Shown: piece by piece, positions 1 to 9,293 of the stretch
Position numbering within the stretch: position 1 is the first letter of the stretch
Layout: the number at the start of each line of letters is the position of its first letter
DNA from: SYIM01 sp041182885
Lineage (GTDB): Bacteria > Pseudomonadota > Gammaproteobacteria > Burkholderiales > Burkholderiaceae_E
DNA: 50,184 nt
NCBI GenBank assembly: GCA_049423065.1
Contig: JBMSQB010000028.1
Span: forward strand, 1 to 50,184
Direction: 5' to 3'
The notes under the pieces: model-generated
The model's input: only the letters and a program-made list of their open reading frames with translations
Told to the model about the DNA's origin: nothing
Databases searched by the model: none
Program-made: the position numbers and the translations under genes

Positions 1-11
1 CCGCGCCCTCA

Positions 12-725
12 TCAGTGCAGTGTCGCCCCACCTGCTGCGGTGCGCCTGCGGCGTCGATCACGAAACAGGGTCTGCATCACGCGGGTGGTGCCCACGATGA
101 TCATGTCCTGGCCAATCGAGTGCCCGTACTCCTCGAGCACGTCGAGCGTGACCCGCGCTCCACTTGCGGCGAGCCGGCGACAAGCCTGTTGGGCATGAAC
201 GACCGGCACCACGCTGTCCAGCGCGCCATGGAGCAGATGGATGGCAGGCGTCATCACCTCACCCTGGCGCGGCGGGGGAATCATCCGGCCGCTGTAGCTC
301 ACGGCAATGCCCAGCAGATCCGGCCGACTGCGAGCGAGTTCGAGCGCAAGCGTCGCGCCTTGCGAAAATCCGATGACCACCGTGGACTCACCGCTCACGC
401 CTGTTGTCTGTTGCAGCATCCCGATGCGCTCTGCCACCTGACGACCAGCCTGGGCGATGCGTGGGGCCAGCGTGTCGGCCGTACCCAGACCGTCGAACCA
501 GTCGCCGCCCGCGCCAACGCTCGCCGGGCGCAGCGCGTGAAGAATCGCGCCGGTGGCGCCTGGAAACTTGAGCATCCAGGCAATGGCAACGGGAGCGAAC
601 CGTTCGGCGGTTGAACCGGCGCCGTGCAGAAAGATGATCAGCCGGCGCGGCGCGGTGGAAGAGATTGGTGGAAGCTCGAGCCAGAGCGCTTCGGCCTCTC
701 GCGTGTCGCCCGGCGGAGCACTCAT
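12..725 (-). CDS. alpha/beta-hydrolase, YpfH-like carboxylesterase
   Basis: A 237-residue serine hydrolase of the phospholipase/carboxylesterase (YpfH-like) family, probably cytosolic and acting on small carboxylic esters; the substrate is unknown. Visible are an N-terminal strand with HGAGS (oxyanion-hole region), the nucleophile elbow GFSQG, an acid residue in HGALDSVVP and the catalytic His in EEYGHS. The ATG at 725 is preferred because it lies 7 bases after the Pit stop codon; an in-frame start 13 codons upstream would overlap the transporter gene. It is the last gene of the pit operon. The C-terminus ends in a run of arginines. Fold is certain, substrate is not. Confidence 0.8.
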   Translation of the reverse strand: MSAPPGDTREAEALWLELPPISSTAPRRLIIFLHGAGSTAERFAPVAIAWMLKFPGATGAILHALRPASVGAGGDWFDGLGTADTLAPRIAQAGRQVAERIGMLQQTTGVSGESTVVIGFSQGATLALELARSRPDLLGIAVSYSGRMIPPPRQGEVMTPAIHLLHGALDSVVPVVHAQQACRRLAASGARVTLDVLEEYGHSIGQDMIIVGTTRVMQTLFRDRRRRRTAAGGATLH

Positions 726-732
726 GCAACGC

Positions 733-1743
733 TCACAGGATGAGGGTACCGATCCACCACGCAATGGCCGCCATGATGGCCGACGCGGGAATGGTGATCA
801 CCCATGCCCAGACGATGCTGCCCGCGAGCCCCCAGCGCACCGCGGAAAATTTCTGCGATGAGCCCACACCCACGATCGCGCCGGTAATGGTGTGTGTGGT
901 GGATACGGGGATGCCGAAGCTCGATGCAATGAAGAGCGTCATTGCGCCGCCCGTCTCGGCGCAGAAACCGCCCACAGGCTTCAACTTGGTGATTTTCTGG
1001 CCCATGGTTTTCACGATCCGCCAGCCACCGAACAGCGTGCCGAGTCCAATGGCCAGATAGCACGACAACACCACCCAGTAGGGCGGCGCCGGCGCACCCG
1101 GCGCGACCGAGCCGGCGGCGATCAGCAGCAGCCAGATGATGCCCATGGTTTTCTGCGCGTCGTTGCTGCCGTGGCCCAGGCTGTAGAGGCCCGAGGAGAC
1201 CAATTGCAGCCGGCGAAACCATCGGTCGCTCTGGCGCGGCGTGACATTGCGCATTGTGTTGGCGACCAGCAGCATGAGAAGCGCGCCCAGCAGAAAGCCC
1301 AGCGTGGGCGACACCAGAATGAAAATGGCGGTTTTCATGATGCCTGATGCGAGCAGCGGGCCAGTGCCGGCCTTCGCGAGGATCGCGCCTATCAGCCCGC
1401 CGATCAGCGCATGCGAGGAGCTCGAGGGGATACCGAACCACCAGGTGATGACGTTCCAGGTGATGGCACCGACGAGCGCCCCAAAGATCACGATATGGTC
1501 CACCACGGCCGGGTCGACGATGCCCTTGCCGACGGTTGAGGCCACCTTCAATTCGAAGAAAAAGAGCGCAATGACATTGAAAAACGCTGCCCACACCACC
1601 GCCTGGTAGGGCTTGAGCACCCCGGTTGACACGATCGTCGCGATGGAATTGGCCGCGTCATGAAAACCGTTCATGAAATCGAACGCGAGCGCCAGAATCA
1701 CCAGGAACACCAGCACGGTGAAGCTGAAGTGAAGCGTGGTCAT
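733..1743 (-). CDS. pit: inorganic phosphate transporter, PiT family
   Basis: A 336-residue inner-membrane low-affinity phosphate permease. The family signature GFHDAANSIAT lies in the first membrane segment, and its inverted repeat near the C-terminus reads GIPVSTTHTITGAIVG. About ten hydrophobic segments are readable. The ATG at 1743 gives the usual short N-terminus before the first helix; a longer reading would add an arginine-rich tail that overlaps the upstream gene. It lies 19 bases downstream of a DUF47 gene, the usual partner of Pit transporters, so the two are probably co-transcribed. Confidence 0.93.
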   Translation of the reverse strand: MTTLHFSFTVLVFLVILALAFDFMNGFHDAANSIATIVSTGVLKPYQAVVWAAFFNVIALFFFELKVASTVGKGIVDPAVVDHIVIFGALVGAITWNVITWWFGIPSSSSHALIGGLIGAILAKAGTGPLLASGIMKTAIFILVSPTLGFLLGALLMLLVANTMRNVTPRQSDRWFRRLQLVSSGLYSLGHGSNDAQKTMGIIWLLLIAAGSVAPGAPAPPYWVVLSCYLAIGLGTLFGGWRIVKTMGQKITKLKPVGGFCAETGGAMTLFIASSFGIPVSTTHTITGAIVGVGSSQKFSAVRWGLAGSIVWAWVITIPASAIMAAIAWWIGTLIL

Positions 1744-1762
1744 GGTGCGAGGGCGCCTGCGC

Positions 1763-2398
1763 TCAGGCGTTTTCGAGGACAACGCCCTCGAGCAGATTGG
1801 CAACGTCTTCGCACTTGTCGCTCACCGCCTCAAGCAGCTCGTAGATCTGCTTGAGCTTGATCAGCTGGCGCACGTCGCTTTCATCGCGAAACAGCTTGGA
1901 CATGCCGGCGCGCATCACCCGATCGGCGTCCGACTCGAGCTGATCGATTTCGCGGCAAAGCTTCAGGATGGCCTCTGCGTTGTCCATCGAAGGCAGCATG
2001 CGCACCGCCATCTGGACGCGCTTGCAGCACATTTCGTTGAGTTCGGAGAGCTGCTGCGCTTCGGGCGTGATGCGCTGCAGATCGTAGAGCATGGCCGACT
2101 CCGCCACATCCTGGATCAGATCGAGGATGTCGTCCATATTCGAGATGAGCTGGTGGATGTCGTCGCGGTCGAAGGGAGTGACGAAGGTTTTGTGGAGCAG
2201 CGCGACGGTCTCATGGGTGATGCGATCGGCGTTTTTCTCGACCAGATCGATCCGGTCGATATGCGTGCGCCGGCTGGCCACGTCGCTGTACTGGCGCATG
2301 AGTTGGGCCAGCGCCTCGCTGCCGGCGATGATCTCGTCGGCGTGCCGGTTGAAGAGGTCGAAGAATCTGCCCTCGCGGGGCATCAGTCGTCCAAACAT
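1763..2398 (-). CDS. DUF47 (PhoU-like) phosphate transport regulator
   Basis: A 211-residue, all-helical DUF47 protein (TIGR00153 type) related to PhoU. The N-terminus (MFGRLMPREGRFFDLFNRHA) is the typical start of the family. Internal acidic stretches such as DADRIT and ESDADRVM are the repeated metal-binding-type motifs of PhoU-like helical bundles. Members sit next to pit genes and are thought to modulate phosphate uptake, as here. It is the first gene of the three-gene pit/esterase unit. The 166 bases upstream of it (2399-2564) presumably hold the promoter, but no convincing hexamers were found. Confidence 0.88.
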   Translation of the reverse strand: MFGRLMPREGRFFDLFNRHADEIIAGSEALAQLMRQYSDVASRRTHIDRIDLVEKNADRITHETVALLHKTFVTPFDRDDIHQLISNMDDILDLIQDVAESAMLYDLQRITPEAQQLSELNEMCCKRVQMAVRMLPSMDNAEAILKLCREIDQLESDADRVMRAGMSKLFRDESDVRQLIKLKQIYELLEAVSDKCEDVANLLEGVVLENA

Positions 2399-2564
2399 TG
2401 CGCTTTTCCGTTGGTGTCCACGCTATGCGATCGTGCGATGGTTTCGCCGCCGGCTCGCTGCGCCGGATCGTTCTGGCCAGGCGGCCAGACCGGCCACCCT
2501 CGGCACGGGGCAAGAGCCGGGCGAAGGTTATCAGAAAGCGTTTGGCCGCCGGTGCTGACCCGGA

Positions 2565-3011
2565 TCATGCCTGGTCGGTACGGGTAGCGCTTCGGCGCAG
2601 CAGGCAGTCGAGGTAGGCGACTCCATCGGGCGGGCGGTGGTTGCGTTGCGCCTCCCAGAGCACCTGGCCCAGGCATTCCATGACCTCGTGCGCGGCGGCA
2701 TGTTCGTCACCCAGACGCCCCGCGAGACGCTGCCAGGCCTCGCGGATACCTTGGGGTTGGTCGATCGACAGTTGTTCCGCGATCGCCAGATGCATGGACA
2801 GGTGAAGAAACGGATTGCCGCGCCCATCGGCGGCGTCAAACTTTTGGGCAAGCGCCTGCTCCGGGTGGTCGAGAATGGTGTGATATTCGGGATGAACGCC
2901 AATCCAGTCGGCGGCAATGGACTCGAGCGGCGTGAGCGGCTCGCCTGCCACGCGCTTTCGTTGCGTTTCGCAGAAGAACCTGCGCACATCATGCTGCGAT
3001 GGATCAAACAC
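2565..3011 (-). CDS. DUF1841 family protein
   Basis: A 148-residue protein of the DUF1841 family, common in beta- and gammaproteobacteria and without an assigned function. It begins MFDPSQHDVRRFF and contains HPEYH and NPFLHLSMHLAI, histidine-rich patches typical of the family. Translation starts at GTG (3011), preceded by a good GGAGGG ribosome-binding site. The gene starts 15 bases after nth ends and belongs to the same minus-strand unit (rnfB-like, nth, DUF1841). Confidence 0.8.
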   Translation of the reverse strand: MFDPSQHDVRRFFCETQRKRVAGEPLTPLESIAADWIGVHPEYHTILDHPEQALAQKFDAADGRGNPFLHLSMHLAIAEQLSIDQPQGIREAWQRLAGRLGDEHAAAHEVMECLGQVLWEAQRNHRPPDGVAYLDCLLRRSATRTDQA

Positions 3012-3026
3012 TGGGCCCTCCCGGGG

Positions 3027-3674
3027 CTAGCAGGTGGCAGGCGCTTCGGTCTTGCGGCGGAATTCGCAGTCTTCTTGAATCAGGCAGCGCCAGCATTCGG
3101 GTTTGCGGGCTTTGCAGACGTAGCGGCCATGCAGGATCAGCCAGTGGTGGGCGTCCTGGCGGAACTGTTCGGGCACCAGCCTCGTCAGTCGGTCTTCCAC
3201 TTCAAGCGGCGTGCGGCCGGGCGCGATGCCGGTGCGGTTGGAGACCCGGAAAATATGGGTGTCGACTGCGATGGTGGGCTGCCCGAAGGCGGTGTTCAGC
3301 ACCACGTTGGCGGTTTTTCGCCCCACACCCGGGAGCGACTCGAGTGCCTCCCGATCATCCGGGACTTCGCCGCCATGGTGTTCGATCAGAATCGCGCAGG
3401 TCTGGATCAGGTGCCTGGCTTTTGAGCGGAAGAGACCAATGGTGCGGATGAACTCGCAGACGCCATTTTCGCCTAGCGCGAGAATGGCCGCCGGGGTCCG
3501 GGCCACTGCAAAGAGCTTGCGGGTGGCGAGGTTCACGCTGCGGTCGGTGGCCTGAGCCGACAGCAACACCGCCACCAGCAGTTCAAACGGACTTGAATAT
3601 TCCAGTTCGGTGGTGGGGTGCGGGTTGTTCTGCTGCAACCGGCTGAAGATCCGGATGCGCTTGTCGCGGTTCAT
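3027..3674 (-). CDS. nth: endonuclease III
   Basis: A 215-residue DNA glycosylase/AP lyase of base-excision repair that removes oxidised pyrimidines. The helix-hairpin-helix LPGVGRKTANVV carries the catalytic Lys, and the catalytic Asp sits in VDTHIFRV. The [4Fe-4S] ligands follow the standard C-x6-C-x2-C-x5-C spacing near residues 187-203. Its start codon overlaps the stop of the RnfB-like gene (ATGA), implying translational coupling. Length and motifs are those of an intact enzyme. Confidence 0.96.
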   Translation of the reverse strand: MNRDKRIRIFSRLQQNNPHPTTELEYSSPFELLVAVLLSAQATDRSVNLATRKLFAVARTPAAILALGENGVCEFIRTIGLFRSKARHLIQTCAILIEHHGGEVPDDREALESLPGVGRKTANVVLNTAFGQPTIAVDTHIFRVSNRTGIAPGRTPLEVEDRLTRLVPEQFRQDAHHWLILHGRYVCKARKPECWRCLIQEDCEFRRKTEAPATC

Positions 3675-4348
3675 GATCCGTTCTCACGCTCAGGTGGGGT
3701 TGCCGCTGCCCGAGCGGCAGCGCGTTCACGTGCGCGCGCAATCGCCGCTTCAATGGCCGCGCGCTTGCGCGCAGTGTCGCTGGTTGCGGGCTCGGTTTGC
3801 AGCGCCTCGAGCTTGGTGCTTGCTCGCGCGGCAAGGCGGCGGTCGCGCTCGGCTGCCACCCGCAGCAGACGGCTTGCACGCGCCTCGTGCCGCGCGCGGG
3901 CGGCGCTCGCGTCGGCGTCGCTCCAGATTGGCAGGGGTTGCGGGTCGAGTGGCTCGATCACGATACAGTCGACCGGGCATGGCGGCACGCACAGATCGCA
4001 TCCGGTACAGAGCTCGGTGATCACGGTGTGCATCCGCTTGGGCGCGCCAATGATGGCGTCGACCGGACAGGCCTGAATACATTTGGTGCAGCCGATGCAG
4101 TGCTCGGGCTCGATGCGGGCGACCGTGCGCGGACCTTCGCTGCCGCAGGCGGTGTCGAGCGCAATCGGCGCGATGGCGAGGAGGCTCGCCAAACGCGCGA
4201 TGCCCGCTGCCCCGCCGGGCGGGCAGCGGTTGATGGGCGCGCTTCCCGTGGCGATGGCTTCAGCATAGGGTCGACAGCCCGTGTAGCCGCAACGCCGGCA
4301 TTGGGTTTGCGGCAGCAGCGCGTTGATCGCCTCGACCGACGGGCGCAT
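3671..4348 (-). CDS. RnfB-like iron-sulfur protein
   Basis: A 225-residue protein like the B subunit of Rnf electron-transport complexes. It has an N-terminal four-Cys Fe-S domain (CRRCGYTGC with a later Cys), then two ferredoxin motifs (CIGCTKCIQACP and CTGCDLCVPPCP), then an alanine/arginine-rich helical tail. The N-terminal membrane anchor of true RnfB is missing, so the protein is probably soluble. No other rnf genes are nearby. Such stand-alone RnfB paralogues next to nth are common in betaproteobacteria; their partner is unknown. A role in electron supply or Fe-S delivery is inference only. Confidence 0.82.
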   Translation of the reverse strand: MRPSVEAINALLPQTQCRRCGYTGCRPYAEAIATGSAPINRCPPGGAAGIARLASLLAIAPIALDTACGSEGPRTVARIEPEHCIGCTKCIQACPVDAIIGAPKRMHTVITELCTGCDLCVPPCPVDCIVIEPLDPQPLPIWSDADASAARARHEARASRLLRVAAERDRRLAARASTKLEALQTEPATSDTARKRAAIEAAIARARERAAARAAATPPERENGS

Positions 4349-4381
4349 GGCAGGCCAGCCCGCGAGCTTGAAAGACGCGCG

Positions 4382-5656
4382 CTAGCCGCGCGCAGCGCCC
4401 CGCCCGCGGCGCTCATGCTCGGTGATGAAGCTGCGCACCTCGGGATAGATTTTCTCGCGCCAGCGCCGGCCGCTGAAGATGCCGTAGTGACCAGCGCCTT
4501 CGGCGGTGAGATGGCGCTGCCAGCTGCGCGGGATGCGGGTGCAGAGGTCGTGCGCGGCCTGGGTCTGGCCGCTGCCTGAGATGTCGTCGAGCTCGCCTTC
4601 GATGGTGAAGAGCCCGACCGACTTGATCGCAGAAGGGTCTACGAGCAGGGTCTTGCCGTCGAACCGCACTTCCCAGGTGCCCAGGGGCAGCGCGTGCTTC
4701 TGGAAAACGGTGCGGATGGTGTCGAGGTAGTACTCGGCCGGAAGATCGAGCACTGCGTTGTACTCGTCGTAGAACCGCCGATGTGCCTCGGCATCTTCCA
4801 TGTCGCCGCGCACCAGGTCGAGGTAGTAGTCCCAGTGCGAATTCAGATGCCGGTCCGGATTCATGGCCACGAATCCGGCGTGTTGCAGGAATCCCGGATA
4901 AACCTGACGGCCTGCGCCTGGATACCGGCCGGGCACGCGATAGATCACGTTGCGCTCGAACCAGACGTAACTGCGTCGCTGCGCGAGCGCATTGACCTCG
5001 GTGGGATTGCGACGCGTGTCGATCGGGCCGCCCATCATGGTCATGCTGAGCGGCAGATGGGGATCGCGGGTCTGGGCGAGCAGCGAAACCGCGGCCAGCA
5101 CAGGCACGGTGGGTTGACAGACCGACACCAGATGCACCTTCGGGCCCAGGTGGCGGATGAAGTCGGCCGCATAGCCCACGTAATCGTCGAGATGGAACGG
5201 TCCCTCTGAAAGCGGCACCATCCGGGCGTCGATCCAGTCGGTGATGAAGACGTTGTGGTGCGGAAGGAGCGCCCGTATTGTGTCGCGCAGCAGCGTGGCA
5301 TGGTGGCCGGAGAGCGGCGCGAACACCAGCACGGTGGGATCGGATTCGCGAGCGCGCAGTTTTGCCGGCAGCAGCCGCTCGAACTTGACCAGGCGGCAGA
5401 AGGGGCGCGCGATTTCGATGCGCTCGACAACGCTCACCGGCTGGTCATCAACCAGCGTTTCGTCGATTTCGAACCCCGGCTTTTCGTATTCCTTGCCGAG
5501 GCGGTGGAGCAGCTCGAGGCCAGCGGAGATCCGGTTGGCAAATGGCGTGTAGGCAAGCGGGCTGTACGGATTGACGTAGAGCTGGCTGACCGAATCAGCC
5601 CAGCTGGAAAGCGGCTTCAGAACCGCACGCTGGGCTTCACGGAGGTGGTAGAGCAT
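4382..5656 (-). CDS. phaZ: intracellular polyhydroxybutyrate depolymerase
   Basis: A 424-residue alpha/beta-hydrolase of the intracellular PHA depolymerase family (TIGR01849 type), which degrades PHB granules in the cytoplasm. The nucleophile is a cysteine in VSVCQPTVP (Cys180), the hallmark that separates these enzymes from serine-type extracellular depolymerases. The N-terminus (MLYHLREAQRA) and the C-terminal GHYGIFSGRRWR with the likely catalytic His fit the family. It lies 52 bases downstream of the Nfn-like gene and may be read from the same transcript. Together with the PHA-system protein at 25506 it shows that the host stores PHA. Confidence 0.93.
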   Translation of the reverse strand: MLYHLREAQRAVLKPLSSWADSVSQLYVNPYSPLAYTPFANRISAGLELLHRLGKEYEKPGFEIDETLVDDQPVSVVERIEIARPFCRLVKFERLLPAKLRARESDPTVLVFAPLSGHHATLLRDTIRALLPHHNVFITDWIDARMVPLSEGPFHLDDYVGYAADFIRHLGPKVHLVSVCQPTVPVLAAVSLLAQTRDPHLPLSMTMMGGPIDTRRNPTEVNALAQRRSYVWFERNVIYRVPGRYPGAGRQVYPGFLQHAGFVAMNPDRHLNSHWDYYLDLVRGDMEDAEAHRRFYDEYNAVLDLPAEYYLDTIRTVFQKHALPLGTWEVRFDGKTLLVDPSAIKSVGLFTIEGELDDISGSGQTQAAHDLCTRIPRSWQRHLTAEGAGHYGIFSGRRWREKIYPEVRSFITEHERRGRGAARG

Positions 5657-5708
5657 TCGTCTCTCCCGCTTCGAAACTGGTCGATTCTGCCCGAATTTGT
5701 GCGACGCG

Positions 5709-8700
5709 TCAGACGCGACAGCCGCCAGCCGTCTCGGCGGACCGCCTCAGGTTTTCGGCGAGCCACGCGGCGCTTTGCTTTTCCTGCAGAGAGTTTTGCG
5801 TAAGGCGCTGATTCAATGCAGCAAAATCAACCTGATCGAGCGGCTGGTCCTGGTTGAAGCAGGAGAAAACATAAGTGATGCGCCCGGTTTTCGGATCACG
5901 GTGCGGTTGCAGGCATTGCGCGCACACCTCTTTCATCATGCACTGCATCGGTGAATTGATGGACCCGAAAGCGAGGTGGTGGGCGGGCAGTACATTGGCG
6001 AGCGCATCATGGCGCGCGCGGGCCACCGCCGCCATCATGCGGTCGGAGCCAATCGCGATCAGCCGATCGGCATCTTGCAGGCGCGGCGAACCGCTGGCCG
6101 GCGCGAGCGACCCGCTGGCCCAGGCCTTCATCGCCTCCACGATATTGCCCACAAAGCTGCGGTCCTGCGGACGAGTGGGGGTAAAGCCCGGCGCTTCGTC
6201 GCTGCACCACACCACGACATCGGCGGCCGCCTCGATTTCAGCCACCTTGTAGCGATCGATGAGCTTCTTGTAGCCCGCGAAATAGAGCACCTTCGAGCCG
6301 CGCGCCCGGAATGCCGCGCCGATTGAAAACAGCACCGCATTGCCGAGTCCACCGCCCACCAGCACCACGTTTTCATCTGACTCGATTTCGGTGGGGGCGC
6401 CAGTCGGGCCCATGAGCACAACCGGTTCGCCGGGCTGGAGCAGCGCGCAGAGGTTGGAGGAGCCACCCATTTCAAGCACGATGGTGGAGACCAGTCCGCG
6501 CTCGCGGTCGACCCAGGCGCCGGTGAGGGCGAGACCTTCCATCACCAGCCGGGTGCGGGTGCCGTTGATGTCGACCACCGGTGCCAGGGCCTCGAAATTC
6601 TGCAGGCGATAGAACTGACCGGGTTCGAACCGACGAGCGGCAAGGGGCGCATGCACCACCACCTCGATGATGGTGGGCGTGAGCCGCACCACTCGCTCGA
6701 CGCGTGCCCGAAGGAGCCCGTTGATGTGGGTGGCAAACGCCTGGGGCGACAGATCGGAGGCGGGTGCGCGGTCGGCAAGCACGCGCGAGACCACCGGATA
6801 GCCCTGTCGCGCGGAGCCCATCGCCTTCACCACGTTACCGAAGTAGCTGGGATGGAGATCACCGAAAAACGAGACCATGCGGCCGTCATCGGCGCGCGCG
6901 AGCAGCACCTGCGCCTCGGCGGGTTTGCTCGAGGCGAACTCGGGCTTGACGGGCTCGCCCCGCTGGTTGACCGCCTGGAAATATTTGCCGTCGAGATGAA
7001 AGTGGGTGGCGTCTTCGCGCGCAAGCACTGTGTTGGGCTGCGTGCCTGCCGCCACAAAAATGGTTCGCGCCGGCCAGGTGACGGTGGCGTCGTTGCCGGT
7101 GGCGTCCGACCAGCGGCCGTCTTCGGACCGGATCTGGCGTGCAAGTGTGATGGCGCGTGCGGCGCCCTGATCGTCAACATCAATGGCGCGCGGATCCACG
7201 CATTCGGCAAACCGGATGCCCTCCTCGAGCGCCTTTTCGACCTCTTCGTGGTTGAGCGTGTAGGAGGGGCTGTCGACCATGCGCTTGCGGTAGGCGAGCG
7301 TGACGCCGCCCCACTGCTGAAGGAGTTCGACCACGCGCGCCGCACGGCCTTCGGTCTGGGCGGCCGCGCGTTCGGCGCGGATCGCTCGCGCGTGAGCGAG
7401 AAACTCGTCAGCGAGTTCGCGCTCCGACGGGCTCCAGCCCGCGCGCACCGTGGTTTCATCGGTGAGCGCGACCAGCGCCTCATGGCGCGCGAGGAACTTC
7501 TCGACCTGCACGGTGTAGTAGGCGAGCGATTCGGTGGCGGTGTCGACCGCGGTGAGGCCGCCGCCGATCACCACCACCGGCAAGCGAATCTGCATGTTGG
7601 CAAGCGAATCGTCTTTGGCCGCGCCGGTGAGCTGCAGCGCCATCAGGAAGTCACTTGCCGTACGGACGCCGCGCGCAAGCCCATTGGGAATGTCGAGCAC
7701 CGTGGGCTTGCCCGCGCCCATCGCGAGCGCCACGTGATCAAAGCCCAGCTGCCAGGCATCGGCGAGCGTGAGCGTGCCCCCAAAGCGCACGCCGCCCACC
7801 AGGGTGAACTGTTCGCGACGCTCGAGAAGCAGCCGGATGACCTTGAGGAAGTTCTTGTTCCAGCGCACGGTGATGCCGTACTCGGCGACCCCGCCAAAGC
7901 CCGCCATCAGCCGATCATCAAGTGATTCCCAGAGGGTTTCAACATGCTCGACCGGTTCGAACGGCACGCGTTCGCCGGGCGAGCCCCCCTCATGGCGCAC
8001 GCCTGCGAGTTCGGGCGGCAGCGGCTCGATCTTGAGGCCGTCGATCCCCACCACGGTGTGACCGTCGTTCATGAGGTGATGGGCAAGCGTGAAGCCGGCC
8101 GGCCCCATGCCGGCGACCAGAACCTTGTGGCCGGTGGCCGCGCGCGGCACCGGGCGGGCGAGGTTGAGCGGATTCCAGCGCGTGAGGAGCGAATAGATCT
8201 CGAAGCCCCAGCGAAGCTCGAGCACATCCTTGAGCGAGCGGGTTTCCGCCTGCGGAATATCGACCGGCGTCTGCTTCTGATAGATGCAGGCCTTCATGCA
8301 GTCGTTACAGATCCGATGGCCGGTGGCCGCTGCCATGGGGTTGTCGATTGTGATCATGGCGAGCGCGCCGATCGAGTGCCCCTGCGTTTTCAGAATCTGA
8401 AACTCGGAGATGCGCTCTTCGAGCGGGCAGCCGGCCAGCTTCACGCCGAACACGGTGCGCTTGTAGACAATGCTGCCGTCAGCGGCGGGCTTGTCGCGCA
8501 GGCCGCGCGAGCAGGAGTCTTTCCCCTGATTGTGGCAACCGATGCAGTAGTTGGCCTGATCGAGGGCGCCCCGCAGGTCGGTGCCCTCGTCGGTGAGCTG
8601 AAAACCCTGTCGGCGTCGGATGTGGGTGGGATCGATGGTGTGGACGGTGACTGCCTGCTCGGTGGCCACGTGGGCGTGGGCAAGCAGCGCCCAGGGGTCG

Positions 8701-9284
8701 ACCTTTCCCGGCTGACGAAACAGGATGCCCGAGGCGTGACGCGCGCGACCCTCATCGGTGAGGGTCGCCCAGGCACTGAAGCGGAGCGCGAGGTCGAGGT
8801 CTGCGGCGCTGGCCTCTCCCTGGTCCTGCCAGGCGAGTACGGCGTTGGCAAAGGCGAGCTCGTCGAAAGCCGGAAGACCGAGCCGTGAGGCAAGCGCGGC
8901 CTCGGCAGCGGGGCCGTCAAAGCCCGCCAGATCCTCGATGCTTACCTTCAGCATGGCCTGGCGTTTGACGAACTTCCACTTGACCTTGTAGAGCGGTTCG
9001 AGCGCTGCGTGACGGGCGCGCAGATCGGCGAGCTCTTCGGCCACACCGAACATTTCGCCGATGAATGCATCGAGCTGCGGCGCGAGATCGAGAAGGAGCG
9101 CCGCCTCGTCCTTGGGCGCGAGCCGGTCGCCGGCGGCCACCTGCGCGCGCGCGGCCTGCAGCCGGTTGGCGAGATCAGGGTGGCGGCTGCGGAGCTCGGC
9201 TGCGAACTGCGCGTCGATGCGGTTCAGGCCGTCGGTGTGGTACAGGTCCTCGAAGCGCAGATTCCAGGCGAGCTGAACAGTCAT
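5709..9284 (-). CDS. single-chain NfnB-NfnA-like flavo-iron-sulfur oxidoreductase
   Basis: A 1191-residue protein. After about 240 helical residues without a clear match, a GltD/NfnB-like part has Cys247, Cys250, Cys258 and Cys286 (the last in GCPLEERISEF, as in GltD) and a second group CNDCMKAC (Cys326, 329, 333). A first nucleotide-binding motif (VAGMGPAG) is near 390 and a second (VVIGGGLTAVDTA) near 570. From about 870 there is a PyrK/NfnA-like FAD/NAD module ending in a four-Cys [2Fe-2S] motif (CMMKEVCAQC and a later Cys). NfnAB couples NAD(P)H to ferredoxin, so a similar role is inferred. It lies 9 bases after a ferredoxin gene and is divergent from the nicotinate-type cluster. Whether it bifurcates electrons cannot be told from sequence. 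Confidence 0.78.
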   Translation of the reverse strand: MTVQLAWNLRFEDLYHTDGLNRIDAQFAAELRSRHPDLANRLQAARAQVAAGDRLAPKDEAALLLDLAPQLDAFIGEMFGVAEELADLRARHAALEPLYKVKWKFVKRQAMLKVSIEDLAGFDGPAAEAALASRLGLPAFDELAFANAVLAWQDQGEASAADLDLALRFSAWATLTDEGRARHASGILFRQPGKVDPWALLAHAHVATEQAVTVHTIDPTHIRRRQGFQLTDEGTDLRGALDQANYCIGCHNQGKDSCSRGLRDKPAADGSIVYKRTVFGVKLAGCPLEERISEFQILKTQGHSIGALAMITIDNPMAAATGHRICNDCMKACIYQKQTPVDIPQAETRSLKDVLELRWGFEIYSLLTRWNPLNLARPVPRAATGHKVLVAGMGPAGFTLAHHLMNDGHTVVGIDGLKIEPLPPELAGVRHEGGSPGERVPFEPVEHVETLWESLDDRLMAGFGGVAEYGITVRWNKNFLKVIRLLLERREQFTLVGGVRFGGTLTLADAWQLGFDHVALAMGAGKPTVLDIPNGLARGVRTASDFLMALQLTGAAKDDSLANMQIRLPVVVIGGGLTAVDTATESLAYYTVQVEKFLARHEALVALTDETTVRAGWSPSERELADEFLAHARAIRAERAAAQTEGRAARVVELLQQWGGVTLAYRKRMVDSPSYTLNHEEVEKALEEGIRFAECVDPRAIDVDDQGAARAITLARQIRSEDGRWSDATGNDATVTWPARTIFVAAGTQPNTVLAREDATHFHLDGKYFQAVNQRGEPVKPEFASSKPAEAQVLLARADDGRMVSFFGDLHPSYFGNVVKAMGSARQGYPVVSRVLADRAPASDLSPQAFATHINGLLRARVERVVRLTPTIIEVVVHAPLAARRFEPGQFYRLQNFEALAPVVDINGTRTRLVMEGLALTGAWVDRERGLVSTIVLEMGGSSNLCALLQPGEPVVLMGPTGAPTEIESDENVVLVGGGLGNAVLFSIGAAFRARGSKVLYFAGYKKLIDRYKVAEIEAAADVVVWCSDEAPGFTPTRPQDRSFVGNIVEAMKAWASGSLAPASGSPRLQDADRLIAIGSDRMMAAVARARHDALANVLPAHHLAFGSINSPMQCMMKEVCAQCLQPHRDPKTGRITYVFSCFNQDQPLDQVDFAALNQRLTQNSLQEKQSAAWLAENLRRSAETAGGCRV

Positions 9285-9293
9285 CGGAGGGCT

